This document shows positions 33,279 to 43,877 of a stretch of 64,000 bases of DNA, piece after piece; the first letter of the stretch is position 1, and each line of letters starts with the position of its first letter. The notes under the pieces were generated by a model that did not search any database, was not told the origin of the DNA, and saw only the letters and a program-made list of their open reading frames with translations. The DNA is from Isoetes taiwanensis (taxonomy: Eukaryota > Streptophyta > Lycopodiopsida > Isoetales > Isoetaceae). The translations under genes and the position numbers were made by a program. The stretch is from the NCBI GenBank assembly GCA_021234155.1, contig JAJEKV010000001.1, forward strand, positions 28,289,768 to 28,353,767, in the 5' to 3' direction.

Positions 33279-34728
33279 ATATATACTTTAATATTGATTA
33301 CAGACACACGTTCTTCATCATTTATTATCTTCATCATTTATTATCCATAACCTTTTTATAATCATAATCTAAGTCTTGTTATTTTATCTCATTCTATTAT
33401 ATTTGATTATGTGTTTAAATACGTTTCTCCTTTTGACTATCTTTAATGTTTCCACACTCACACTCTCGATCTTTACCATAGTTTACACCCACATGCGCAC
33501 ACCTATTAATTCACTAGTTATATCTATACATTTACCAGACGTCCCGATATTCTTACATTGACATCGCACAATATGGCGAAAGCATCGGAAGCATGCCTGG
33601 TGCTTCTTGAGGCGGTTATATAATGATGGTTAAGCAGGTCCTGGACTCTTACTTGAAGTAGAAGTGCTGAATGTTGGGAATAAGGAGTGGCAAGGTATCC
33701 TTATTTTGGATCGATAGTCAAGAGAACTGGTATGACGATGTTTGTTATCCCATTGAAGCACTGGACCTAATAATTACGAGGAATGATCTATTATGCGGCA
33801 TATATATTGCCATTCAATGTAGAAGGAGACTGAATATAGCACCATGCAGGTGAGGGAAAAGTGGTGTATGATTATCTGCCATAGACCACGTTAGAGAGGT
33901 CCTTATTATAAGTACCCAGCTCATGAAAGGGAGATCACTTTAGAAGTGTAGGTTTCGACAATGGTGGTGAAGGTATAGAATGTCGTCCCGACATCTTATA
34001 GCTATTGCTACTTGAATCGAGGTATGATTCGCGGAACGGTAGAGAATAATGTTGTATGAGGATGTTGATCCATAAACTATGGATTATAAAATTACACATA
34101 CATTGTGTTTCATAAGGAGATTGATGTTCCTGAGGCGTGAAATAAAGATGCAAGATTATAGACGACTAAGAAGACCACGTAGCCACGTGGATACGCTTAA
34201 TGACGTTGGTCAAATGCATGACGATTATTATGCATGATATAAATTAAGGAAATGGACACATCTTATGTCTGCTGGGAGCATCGAGATGTCGTATAACAGA
34301 CTGAACAATAGTGTGGAACGTAGTTTCCACATAAGGTCAAGAGAAGACGACAATTGGTAGGAGCAGGCGCAACCATCGAGAAGCTGCAAGGTATGTTGGA
34401 GCTTTGGTGAAGCTAGACTATGAAGGAAAGTTGACCTCCAACTAATGATACATTAGGGAGGCAAGTAATGTTACACTTTGAATAGACCCAAGTCTAGAGT
34501 AGGAACAAGGTAGGTGCCCAATGAACATCTCACCAAGGAGAATGTGCTCTGAACTTGGTAGCACGTGTGTATTTCGAGGAGTAGCTCCACGTTGGTATAT
34601 GCGTAGCAGGACGATTTAAATGGTAAAACATAACAAGAAAAGGAAAGGGTGTATAATAGAGCTTTTAGTTCACATTCCATATGAATATAGAAGTAATGAA
34701 GATAAGAGTTCCTATACTATACGTTAAA
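33279..34728. other. Unassigned, possible decayed element
   Basis: No frame longer than about 90 codons and no motif is recognised. The style of 33,560-34,728 (dense G/A-rich sequence with scattered TAG) continues into the tandem duplication, so this may be the 5' part of an unidentified decayed element. Confidence 0.35.
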
Positions 34729-35399
34729 CATGTCCATTAGGAATTTAGGGTGGCATCTGCCCCTGTGGAATTTGTGACTAGAGCTTGAGGATCAAGGCAA
34801 ACTAAGGCTAGAGTCTAGAAAGTGTGGTGTCAAAACCACAGCATATATATAGTACCAGCTAAAGAAGTTGAGGAAAGACAATTGCGGGAAGTATGAACAT
34901 AGCTAGGTGGCTATGTCAACGAGTTACATATGAGTCTAGACTTAGGGTTGGTGCACACGTGTTACTATATCACATAATTACACGATAAGAATGGTGGATG
35001 TTGGAAGGACTTAGTAGTATCAAATACTACACTAGTGAGGATATCAAGGATGTTGATTGTGACATCCAGATGTATGTCATATTGGAAGATGGTGGAATAT
35101 TCGTACAAGGCGAGTGAAATATTACTTAGGAAGGTTTAAAGAATATGCATAATGATATTCGTATATGCAAAGATATTGGATTAAGTATGACCCAGCAGAG
35201 ATAAGCATCCAAGTTATCCCAATGGTTGGAGTTGGCAAGCACCCCATTCAAATTCAATATATCCTGCTTCTCCAAAAGTGAATTTTGCATTGCATTCAGA
35301 GTTTTTTTTAGCACACTTCCCGGCGCAACTGGAACTTCCCAGCATGATAAGATGGCAAAATAAACTTAAAGCTATGCGGGAAAGGGGGCAGAAAGCGAG

Positions 35400-36175
35400 C
35401 TGCCAAGTTTAGAAGTCGGAAAGCAGATCTAAGAAGTAGGATCAGATTGATCAAAAAAGAACTCATCCTTAAGCCTAACCTTGAGACTCTAGATGCTCTG
35501 GGGGAAGGATTAGAGGTTCAACTCAAGGATACCGAGGAAGATGAAGCAAGAGGTGCTGCTATGAGAGCAAAGGCTCATTGGTATGGGCATGCAGATAAGA
35601 AAGTTCAAAAGTGTTCTTTAGGCTGGCTGGAAACAGACTGATCAGCAATGGAATAACATCAATTATGGATGCCAATCTTTACTGAATATTTCTTTCAAAA
35701 AAGCCTTTGCCTAGTATGTATGCAGCGCTACAGGCCCTTCAATCGGATATCTCAGAAGAGGATAATAGTGCCCTTCTTAGGGACATTACGTTTGAGGAGG
35801 TTCATACAACTCTGAAATCCATGGCTCATGAGAAAACATCAAACCCTGGCGGTTTTCCACCGGAATTCCTCCTTTTGGCATGAGCTCAAGGAAGATATGC
35901 TGCTAGCAATCAAGGGTGCTTGGGCGGGGAAAGTACTGCACCTGCGCCTACTGCTGACTTCGTTGCCTTAGTTCCAATGGTGGAGAGGCCCTAATCCATA
36001 TCAAAATGGTGCCCATAGCTCTGACAGAAAAAACATACAAAATACTAGCTGCGCAGTTGGCATTCAAATTAACAAACTGGTGTGCAAAGTGAGGACCAGC
36101 CTGAGAATTCAAAATACATGATGACCAAAAATAGTGCCATGTTCTCCATGGCTAATAAATATCCTTAAATAACAG
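35400..36175 (+). pseudogene. LINE reverse transcriptase relic, copy 1
   Basis: The frame at 35447-35641 gives KKELILKPNLETLDALGEGL, then EARGAAMRAKAHWYGHADKK, the linker that precedes the RT in plant L1-type LINEs (RAKxxW). It is followed in shifted frames by TFEEVHTTLKSMAHEK, GGFPPEFLLL and KTYKILAAQLAFKLTNW, the standard early RT blocks (EV...L, SPGxDGxPxEFY, KxxxxAKxLAxRL). Several stops and frameshifts are present, and the catalytic YADD region is missing. Confidence 0.7.
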
Positions 36176-36198
36176 CTGGCAGACTCTTGCACAGTAAA

Positions 36199-36645
36199 TT
36201 ACTTATTCAACTTTTCAAGCAGTGCACGCCATCGTGGATGCTCTTCCTCAAAGATATAGGTCAAAGATGCCACAAGCACACCACTAAGGATTTCAGAGAT
36301 AAAGGAATTGATTATTATAATTCACAAACAACTAACATATGGCTTACCCATCTCAGTTTCTTCATAGAACTGCATAAATCTTTCTTATTTACACAAACTG
36401 ATACTGTAAAATAATTGACTTTAAACCTATCCTCTTGACTATACACTGGACTCCAGTCAGTTCCTGCATGATGTAACTTCAAGGTTGTTAGAACATCTTT
36501 GACCCTCCATGATTGTGCCACTTTATAGCCGGTAACTTTTACCTGTAAAGCAGAAACTTGTGAAGTCTACAACACTGTGAAGCGACATGTTCGGCAGAGT
36601 CACCCCGCATGTTAGCTATCACCTACATGGCATCCAGAACTATTG
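36199..36645 (-). pseudogene. HISN1: HISN1-like 3' exons, duplicated copy
   Basis: ATP phosphoribosyltransferase (HISN1) catalyses the first step of histidine synthesis in plastids. The minus strand shows ANMRGDSAEHVASQ near 36615, an exon 36348-36542 with DWSPVYSQEDRFKVNY and SVCVNKKDLCSSMKKLR, and an end exon 36199-36283 with GVLVASLTYIFEEEHPRW, then LLEKLNK and a stop. These match the conserved C-terminal regulatory part of plant HISN1 (ANMRG; VICVPKKALxxSVxxLR; SGVLVSPxTYIFDEExPRW). AG/GT borders are visible, but I could not join the exons into one uninterrupted frame. Upstream exons are absent from this copy, so it cannot encode the enzyme. Confidence 0.7.
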
Positions 36646-36783
36646 AAGAGAACACTAAAATAGAAAGTCGCTAATTTTGGAAATACAATTAACCAATATT
36701 CTCATTGATAGTATAATAAAGTGATGGAACTCTCTACCAAAAATTGACCCCTAGCTCTAAGATAATGCATCCAGACGTTCAAG

Positions 36784-38801
36784 CATGTCCATTAGGAACT
36801 TAGGGTGGCATCTGCCCCTGTGGAATTTGTGACTAGAGCTTGAGGATCAAGGCAAACTAAGGCTAGAGTCTAGAAAGTGTGGTGTCAAAACCACATCATA
36901 TATGCGGGAAGTATGAACATAGCTAGGTGGCTATGTCAACGAGTTACATATGAGTCTGGACTTAGGGTTGGTGCACACGTGTTACTATATCACATAATTA
37001 CACGATAGGAATGGTGGATGTTGGAAGGACTTAGTAGTATCAAATACTACACTAGTGAGGATATCAAGGATGTTGATTGTGACATCCAGATGTATGTCAT
37101 ATTGGAAGATGGTGGAATATTCGTACAAGGCGAGTGAAATATTACTTAGGAAGGTCTAAAGAATATGCATAATGATATTCGTATATGCAAAGATATTGGA
37201 TTAAGTATGACCCAGCAGAGATAAGCATCCAAGTTATCCCAATGGTTGGAGTTGGCAAGCACCCCATTCAAATTCAATATATCCTGCTTCTCCAAAAGTG
37301 AATTTTGCATTGCATTCAGAGTTTTTTTTAGCACACTTCCCGGCGCAACTGGAACTTCCCAGCATGATAAGATGGCAAAATAAACTTAAAGCTATGCGGG
37401 ATTGGGGGCAGAAAGCGAGCTGCCGAGTTTAGAAGTCGGAAAGCAGATCTAAGAGGTAGGATCAAATTGATCAAAAAAGAACTCATCCTTAAGCCTAACC
37501 TTGAGACTCTAGATGCTCTGGGGGAAGGATTAGAGGTTCAACTCAAGGATACCGAGGAAGATGAAGCAAGAGGTGCTGCTATGAGAGCAAAGGCTCATTG
37601 GTATGGGCATGCAGATAAGAAAGTTCAAAAGTGTTCTTTAGGCTGGCTGGAAACAGACTGATCAGCAATGGAATAACATCAATTATGGATGCCAATCTTT
37701 ACTGAATATTTCTTTCAAGAATATGAGAAACTTTTTTGCTGAAAAGCCTTTGCCTAGTATGTATGCAGCGCTACAGGCCCTTCAACCGGATATCTCAGAA
37801 GAAGATAATAGTGCCCTTCTTAGGGTACATTACGTTTGATGAGGTTCATACAACTCTGAAATCCATGGCTCATGAGAAAACACCAAACCTTGGTGGTTTT
37901 CCACCAGAATTCCTCCTTTTGGCATGAGCTCAAGGAAGATATGCTGCTAGCAATCAAGGGTGCTTGGGCGGGGAAAGTACTGCACCTGAGCCTACTGCTG
38001 ACTTCGTTGCCTTAGTTCCAATGGTGGAGAGGCCCTAATCCATATCAAAATGGTGCCCATAGCTCTGACAGAAAAAACATACAAAATACTAGCTGCGCAG
38101 TTGGCATTCAAATTAACAAACTAGTGTGCAAAGTGAGGACCAGCCTGAGAATTCAAAATACATGATGACCAAAAATAGTGCCATGTTCTCCATGGCTAAT
38201 AAATATCCTTAAATAACAGCTGGCAGACTCTTGCGCAGTAAATTACTTATTCAACTTTTCAAGCAGTGCACGCCATCGTGGATGCTCTTCCTCAAAGATA
38301 TAGGTCAAAGATGCCACAAGCACACCACTAAGGATTTCAGAGATAAAGGAATTGATTATTATAATTCACAAACAACCAACATATGGCTTACCCCTCTCAG
38401 TTTCTTCACAGAACTGCATAAAATACTTAATTGACTTTAAACCTATCCTCTTGACTATACACTGGACTCACAGTCAGTTCCTGCATGATGTAACTTCAAG
38501 GTTGTTAGAACATCTTTGACCCTCCATGATTGTGCCACTTTATAGCCGATAACTTTTACCTGTAAAGCAGAAACTTGTGAAGTCTACAACACTGCGAAGC
38601 GACATATTCGGCAGAGTCACCCCGCATGTTAGCTATCACCTACATGGCATCCAGAACTATTGAAGAGAACACTAAAATAGAAAGTCGCTAATTTTGGAAA
38701 TAAAATTAACCAATATTCTCATTGATAGTATAATAAAGTGATGGAACTCTCTATAAAAAATTGACCCCTAGCTCTAAGATAATGCATCCAGACGTTCAAG
38801 C
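36784..38801. repeat. Tandem duplication, copy 2 (about 2.02 kb)
   Basis: Near-identical to copy 1 in the same order and orientation, directly abutting it. Differences are small indels, including one at the equivalent of 34850, one in the HISN1-like exon near 38415 and an added base near 38470. After 38801 the HISN1-like sequence continues with exons that copy 1 lacks, so copy 2 holds the original junction on that side. Confidence 0.9.
37420..38215 (+). pseudogene. LINE reverse transcriptase relic, copy 2
   Basis: The second tandem copy of the same relic. The 37467-37661 frame is identical in protein to copy 1. This copy retains an extra stretch near 37718-37745 (EKLF...AEKPLPSM) that copy 1 lacks, so copy 2 is the more complete. 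It is broken by the same stops, which means the LINE was already dead when the duplication happened. Confidence 0.7.
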
Positions 38802-39041
38802 ACTTCATGGATAGCCTCCAAGACTCCTAGGCGCTCCAATAGTGCTTTCCTACTAGCAATTAGAACACCCTGAAATATTAAGATGCTGGCCTTCAGTTTA
38901 AAAAGAGATTACAACATATTTTCTGGAAGTAAAAGCTTACCGAGACATAACTTTGCCACCTTCTATTTCCTTAAGATTATTTTGATCGCGAAGTATTGTC
39001 CCACTATCAACAAGGTCCAGAATGGCATCTGATGTACCCAT
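38243..39041 (-). pseudogene. HISN1: HISN1 (ATP phosphoribosyltransferase) pseudogene
   Basis: Exon-like blocks on the minus strand, in order. First, 38941-39041 (acceptor CACAG, donor CG|GTAAGC) with GTSDAILDLVDSGTILRD and NNLKEIEGG. Second, 38774-38869 (acceptor TTTCAG) with GVLIASRKALLERLGVLEAI and HEVLERLDA. Then 38594-38639 with VIANMRGDSAEYVASQ, a block from 38559, and the last exon 38243-38327 ending KLNK-stop. These follow plant HISN1 order (GIADAILDLVSSGTTLRENN, ASRRAL, HEILERLEA, ANMRG, TYIF). Breaks: phases of the first two blocks disagree, a stop follows LDALS, and the fourth block has an extra base and a deletion compared with its duplicate at 36348-36542. The catalytic N-terminal exons are missing; PPR debris lies there instead. 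Confidence 0.75.
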
Positions 39042-39116
39042 CTGTGATAAATAGAACACCATCAATGGAATATACAAATCCTTCATAACTGAAAAAGTTT
39101 GGGGTAATTAGTTAAT

Positions 39117-39765
39117 TTATAAGTGCTTTGGTGAAGCCAAGCTTTTAGTTTGGGGCCACGGTTGATACAATAAAGATTGAATGTTGAAAAGAAAAGCTTT
39201 GTAGATTTTGCTTGTAAGGACCTGTATCATACAAAAATGTAGTTTACAAGGGAAAACTCCCTTCCATAGTGATAGGCATTGGTTGAGGCACTCAGGATAG
39301 TTTCTCATTTCTAGGCCACACTGCATGGTAAACTTGAAGGATAAAGGAGCACCATTCGCATGAACGCGCAATCCTGAATTTTCTTTCTTGGCAGGAAGGG
39401 GTTAACTAGATCAGCACAAGTTTGAGAGCTGCTCCAGTAAATTGAAAACATCTGCTGCAGAAAATGAAGTGCTTCATGCCCATGCCCATGCTGGGCACAT
39501 GCTGAAATAGTGGAATTCCATGCCACTATATCTTTTCCATATATTTCCTCTAAAATGCACGCGCACTTTTGAAGTCTCCAAATCTTGTATACAAACTCAT
39601 GATAGAAGTTGCAATAATTAGATCCAAATGATAACCTAGGGTTATAGTTTCAGCATGCATCCTTTTTCCTTCTGATTGAGCGATGCATATCTCAAGTGCA
39701 TTAACAAAAGTGATTTTGTCTAGCATCTCACCAGCCAGATGCATTTGTTGCCAAAAGTATAGAGC
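39117..39765 (-). pseudogene. PPR protein relic
   Basis: The minus-strand frames give DKITFVNALEICIAQSEGKR and LIIATSIMSLYTRFGDFKSA (39550-39744), then WNSTISACAQHGHGHEALHF (about 39460-39526). These are successive PPR repeats (TFVxxLexC..., SLYxxxGdfxxA, WNsxIsAcaqhGhgxEAL). Frame changes and the shift of sense between blocks show decay. It lies directly upstream, on the same strand, of the HISN1 pseudogene, where HISN1 5' exons would be expected. Confidence 0.7.
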
Positions 39766-40180
39766 TTTCTGGGAATCACAGTCACGTGTTTTCTTCTTTG
39801 TTGCTTCCCAGAAGTAGACCTCCTCGACCTTTTAGCTTACTGGGCTTCTTACTTTGTCCTTGGTGCATGCCTATTGAGTTTTAATATAATAAATGGTGTA
39901 ATATCCCCCTCTTGTAGTTGCGCACCATCTTTTTTATCTACTTGGTTATCAACCACCACGCCTTTTTTTTTTACCGAGTATGGTGTCCTTTTTCAGATGG
40001 CAAGGTCTCTAAGCTTCTTTTCGATGTTGTGGCTTGCACTGCAGAATCTGTTTGTTGATTATATAACCACCTCAGCTCAAATACCAATATGCTACATTAT
40101 CGAATATACTTAAAACCTAGTATATATGCATTGTTTCTTCTGAGAAAATACAATCGAAATTTTAAGCAAACAACTTTATC
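39766..40180. other. Intergenic, no feature seen
   Basis: No supportable gene or element terminus. Confidence 0.35.
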
Positions 40181-40265
40181 TTACCATGTTCAGCATTTGA
40201 AAATTACCTTACCATGTTCAGCATTTGAGAAAGTTCCCGAGCAATGACCCACTCAAATGCGTCCC
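40181..40265 (-). pseudogene. Short exon-like block cut by gypsy insertion
   Basis: On the minus strand the frame DAFEWVIARELSQMLNM ends at AACATG|GTAAGG, a strong donor. Its acceptor side would be GGTGTAACAG, which is split by the gypsy element because the target duplication GTCCC lies exactly there. A 29-bp word around the donor (ACCATGTTCAGCATTTGA) is duplicated at 40184 and 40212. The parent gene is not recognised. Confidence 0.3.
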
Positions 40266-42587
40266 TGTTGCCCTGCTATGGCAACATGGCAAAGTGCCAG
40301 CAAATCTTATTTATGTTGCAGGGAAAAGAAGATACTATGTTGAAGAACCAAGTGAAGACATTGAACTGGAATCAAGGTTACACATTGAGAGGATCTAAGC
40401 ATCTAGAAGTTTGGAAGACCCCTATGAAGTTTGCAAGCTATTAAAGTGGTATCTTTTCTCCCTCATATTGTCATTTCTATTCCCTTACCTTACACTCCAC
40501 ATCTCCAACATTCCATCACCCCATACTATCATACACCTCACACATAGCCTTTTGTTCCATAGTTGACCTACCACTACCTAGGGCACATTTGCAAAGTTGT
40601 TACACCAAAAGGATTGCCTAAGCATCAAGTTCTACATCGTTTTTTTCATCATATCATTCCACTATCACACACTCCATACCATGTGGCAAAAAGGGGGGGC
40701 ATTTTATGCTATATAAAAAAAAAGGGAAAGAAAGGAAAAGCTAAACACGAGTTTGCCTAGTCACTACCTCCAAGTGACATGGCATGGTGACTAGATACAT
40801 ATGTCATCACTTACAAAGCCACATTGGTCCACTCATCATTTGCCACTTCCACAAGTCATTCACCAAGTTGCCACCTAAGCAACAAGTGTCCACATCACCA
40901 CATCACTCCATACCATTACATCACTTAACACCATTACATCATTCCACATCATCACATCACCTTGCATCATCAAATGATGACTAGGCAAATGTTGACCAAA
41001 CCCAAAAAGATGGTCAACCATAAGATTGAAATGATTGACAAATGTGCCTATTAGCCTTGTTTTCCTCCATGCCACCTCACCAAATCCCATGTCTAATACC
41101 TACTAATTTTTCCACAAAAAATCAAAGTATTGCATTTGAAAGTTTGATGATACCACCTGATAGCCCTCATGAAGTCATGCCAGTTGGCACAAAAAATTTT
41201 GAAAAAAGAGTGTGCATTGGTCTTCTAAATGGTTTTCTTGGGAAGCGTGCTTCATTTAAAAAATGGCAAAACCTACCTACATCTACCCCCCATCTATCTA
41301 CCCTCTCATCCTCTGCCAAGTGGCGTCCCCCCTGGCATGCCAAGTCGAAACACGAAGCGAAGCTTGGCGTGGGAGAAGACCACGTAATCAAGAGAGATGA
41401 AAATAGATCTCTATTTATACCTTGGCCTATTTTTTGATTCTTGCCTGTGGGATAATTGTTCTCAAGAAAACTTCGAACCCTAAAACCTAGCTTGCCAAGA
41501 ACTGATTTTTTCTTCGATCAAACTGAACAATCATTGCAGTGGCCAACCATTTCTGTCCTGCTACAGCCAAAGAAGTACCTAAACCAACCAAAAACATGGC
41601 CAAGATCCCGAATTTGCCAAGATCCGGCCGGAAACAGAGTTTTTTTTAAGGGGATTCATTCGATGAAAAATTCGTGGGCTTTTGCGCGATTCAAAGACGA
41701 AGTACCTGAAGTGTGAAGTCGGAATTGATGCTGAGAGTTCCTCCTGCCTTAAGAGATTGATCCTGAGGCACATTATGATTGATTTGTATCCAAAACTTCA
41801 CGATTTATGTATTTTAGAGATGTCCTGTTGATTGATCATCTTGATCATTGATATGATATCAAATGTGATGACTTTGATTCCAGTTTAATGAAAATCTGAC
41901 CTTGGAAAATATCGTTTGATGCATTTATATTTGAATTAACTCTATAAATAGGAAGAAAAAGCCACACCTCTGCATCTGGTAGCATACAAAAGCTCTAGCT
42001 GCATTAGTACGATCATTTAGGAAAGGAAAGCTAAGAAAAAAGAGAAGAAAAAGATCAACCTATTGATGTTTTATAGTCTGTCTCATCCTACATGAACATT
42101 AGATGCTCAGACTTGCTTCCCAAATTGCAGACTGAATTTTTGATCTTGAAAATAGCATGCTCTTATTGTGCAGACTTCGTGTCCACTGTCTGAATTTAGT
42201 TGCATAAAAAATTCATCACCATTCTTATTTGACAAAATTTAGTGCATCATCCAAATCCATTGACCAATTTCTGACTTGGTCAAGAATCATTATTTCTCAC
42301 CAACCGTGAAGCTTCTATGCATAGACTTTCTACAGCACTTTCTTCAGATATCATGGTGGCATGCTATGCTTGTTTGGGTTCGAAATGTCGAGCACATTGA
42401 TCTCTGTGCCTGTTAGAGTAAGACTAGTTTTTCTGGCTTTTGGGAAACTTGTGAAATCTTGTTTTCTGGAAGTTTAAGAACAGATATTTCAAGCCGAGTG
42501 ATCACCTCAAGTGATCTGGAGGTCCTAGACCAAGATTAGTGCTTCTTTGACCTGAGGTTGGTGGCTTAGCCAGGTTTGCCATCAACA
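40266..42587 (+). repeat. Gypsy 5' LTR, 2322 bp
   Basis: Edges TGTTGCCCTGC and GCCATCAACA. A TATA box (TATAAATA, 41943-41950) lies about 640 bp before the LTR end, marking the likely start of the R region. A CATCAC-rich tract at about 40880-40975 and a GC-poor interior are shared with the 3' copy. Confidence 0.93.
41943..41950 (+). promoter_or_regulatory. Gypsy LTR TATA box
   Basis: TATAAATA in the context CTCTATAAATAGGAAG, conserved at 50523-50530 in the 3' LTR. This is the expected core promoter for the genomic RNA. Confidence 0.6.
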
Positions 42588-42590
42588 TTT

Positions 42591-42608
42591 TGGAGGTCCT
42601 ACCGAGAT
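42591..42608 (+). promoter_or_regulatory. Gypsy primer-binding site (tRNA-Gln type)
   Basis: TGGAGGTCCTACCGAGAT starts three bases after the 5' LTR. Its complement ends in CGGTAGGACCT-CCA, which fits the 3' end of plant glutamine tRNA as I remember it. The TGG start is required for pairing with the CCA tail. Confidence 0.7.
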
Positions 42609-42632
42609 TTCCACCTGGTTTACAAAGAACTC

Positions 42633-43877
42633 ATGGCTCCTAGAAGAAGTGAACAGCAAGAAGCTCCAGAACCATTGGAACCACAAGGAGTACCTGTTGT
42701 GGCTGTGGGACAACCAAATTGTGCAATCCCACAGTATTTTGAGCTAAGTTTGCCCATTACTCCACCCATATTTGAACCAACTATGAATGCTAACCATTTT
42801 CTGAAGGTATTTGATGAATATTATAGAGATTATGGTTGTAAAAAGGGCTGTAGGTTTTCTGAGTTTAAGAGATGCATGAAATCTGATGAGGCATATGCTT
42901 GGTGTGAGCATGTGACCTCAGTTATGGGTACTGACACATATGAGAGTCTTATGCAGCAATTTCTAGCTAGGTTTGGCAAGCTGTCTGCCCCTCAAGAGCT
43001 AGCAAATGAGCTACAGACTTTTTGTATAAGGGCAGGTGAAAGTATTAACCACTATGTGGAAAGGTTTAGTGCATACCTGAGGAAATGCCAAAAGAGTCAG
43101 GTACCTACTCCCACACTCTATTTTGTGGCTGCTTTCATTAAGGGACTGTCACCAAGACCTAAGGTGCACAGGAAGATGCTAAAAATTCAAAATCAGGAAG
43201 GTTTTGATACCATACACAAAGCTTTTGAAAAGGCAACTAAAATCTCCAATGATATGTCTTTTTTACCTGATAACCATGTAAACCATTGTGCTGACCCTTT
43301 TTATCCAGATTATGAGCAGGAGTATGAGCATGTGCCTGTGTATGCAGTGCAAAAAGAAAGAAGAAAATCCAAAGATGAAGAAGCTACACCTAAAATCAAT
43401 GAATCCAAGAGTGAGATGGCCAAAATGTCTGAGACCATTGCAGAACTGACCAAACAACTTTTGGAGTTGAAGAACAGCAAAAAAACTTATCCTCCTTGTG
43501 CACATTGTTTCAAAGATACTCATCCTTCTGATATTTGCTATTACAGGGCATGCTTAAAATGTGGAAAGAAAGGTCATTTTGGAAAGATCTGCCCTGTGTG
43601 CAATTTCTGCAAGGAAATAGGTCATCTTGAAGACAAATGTTTTGTCAAAGAATACTTTGACAAGCAGGACAAAGGCAAGAGATTGGAAGGAACATCTGCC
43701 ATTAGGTTTGTGGAGGAATATGAGGAGCAGGAAGAGATCATGGTGGTGCAAACAAGAAAAATGTTGGAAAATGGAACACCTGCAGATAAAGGTATGAGCA
43801 AGAACATCCCTGTCAACAAAGAAGTTCAGGTAATAGCTCCACCTCCTTTTGAGAAGTTTAATAAAAAGGACAAATAG
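42633..43877 (+). CDS. gag: Gypsy Gag with three CCHC zinc knuckles
   Basis: ATG at 42633 (MAPRRSEQQEAPEP) is the first Met after the primer-binding site; 414 residues to a TAG. The capsid-like retrotransposon Gag domain covers residues about 60-215 (FLKVFDEYYRDYGCKKGCRF; ESINHYVERFSAYLRKCQ). Three CX2CX4HX4C knuckles follow: CAHCFKDTHPSDIC, CLKCGKKGHFGKIC and CNFCKEIGHLEDKC, which would bind the genomic RNA. The frame is intact. The stop is in the same frame as pol, so Gag-Pol could be made by readthrough of a single UAG; alternatively the UAG is a mutation. Confidence 0.93.
   Translation: MAPRRSEQQEAPEPLEPQGVPVVAVGQPNCAIPQYFELSLPITPPIFEPTMNANHFLKVFDEYYRDYGCKKGCRFSEFKRCMKSDEAYAWCEHVTSVMGTDTYESLMQQFLARFGKLSAPQELANELQTFCIRAGESINHYVERFSAYLRKCQKSQVPTPTLYFVAAFIKGLSPRPKVHRKMLKIQNQEGFDTIHKAFEKATKISNDMSFLPDNHVNHCADPFYPDYEQEYEHVPVYAVQKERRKSKDEEATPKINESKSEMAKMSETIAELTKQLLELKNSKKTYPPCAHCFKDTHPSDICYYRACLKCGKKGHFGKICPVCNFCKEIGHLEDKCFVKEYFDKQDKGKRLEGTSAIRFVEEYEEQEEIMVVQTRKMLENGTPADKGMSKNIPVNKEVQVIAPPPFEKFNKKDK

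Larger units (their letters stand above)
34729..36783. repeat. Tandem duplication, copy 1 (2055 bp)
   Basis: It starts CATGTCCATTAGGAA and ends CCAGACGTTCAAG, and is followed immediately by copy 2. It contains LINE RT debris on the plus strand and HISN1-like 3' exons on the minus strand. Copy 1 keeps a segment near 34850-34880 that is missing from copy 2. Confidence 0.9.

Noticed and set aside
34729-38801. Possibility that the 2-kb tandem copy is an assembly artefact
   Set aside because: The copies differ by several independent indels and substitutions, so they are real separate sequences.
40544-41460. LTR-internal frames present twice (also at 49142-49964) that look like a conserved protein pair
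   Set aside because: They are identical only because they lie in the two LTRs of one element.
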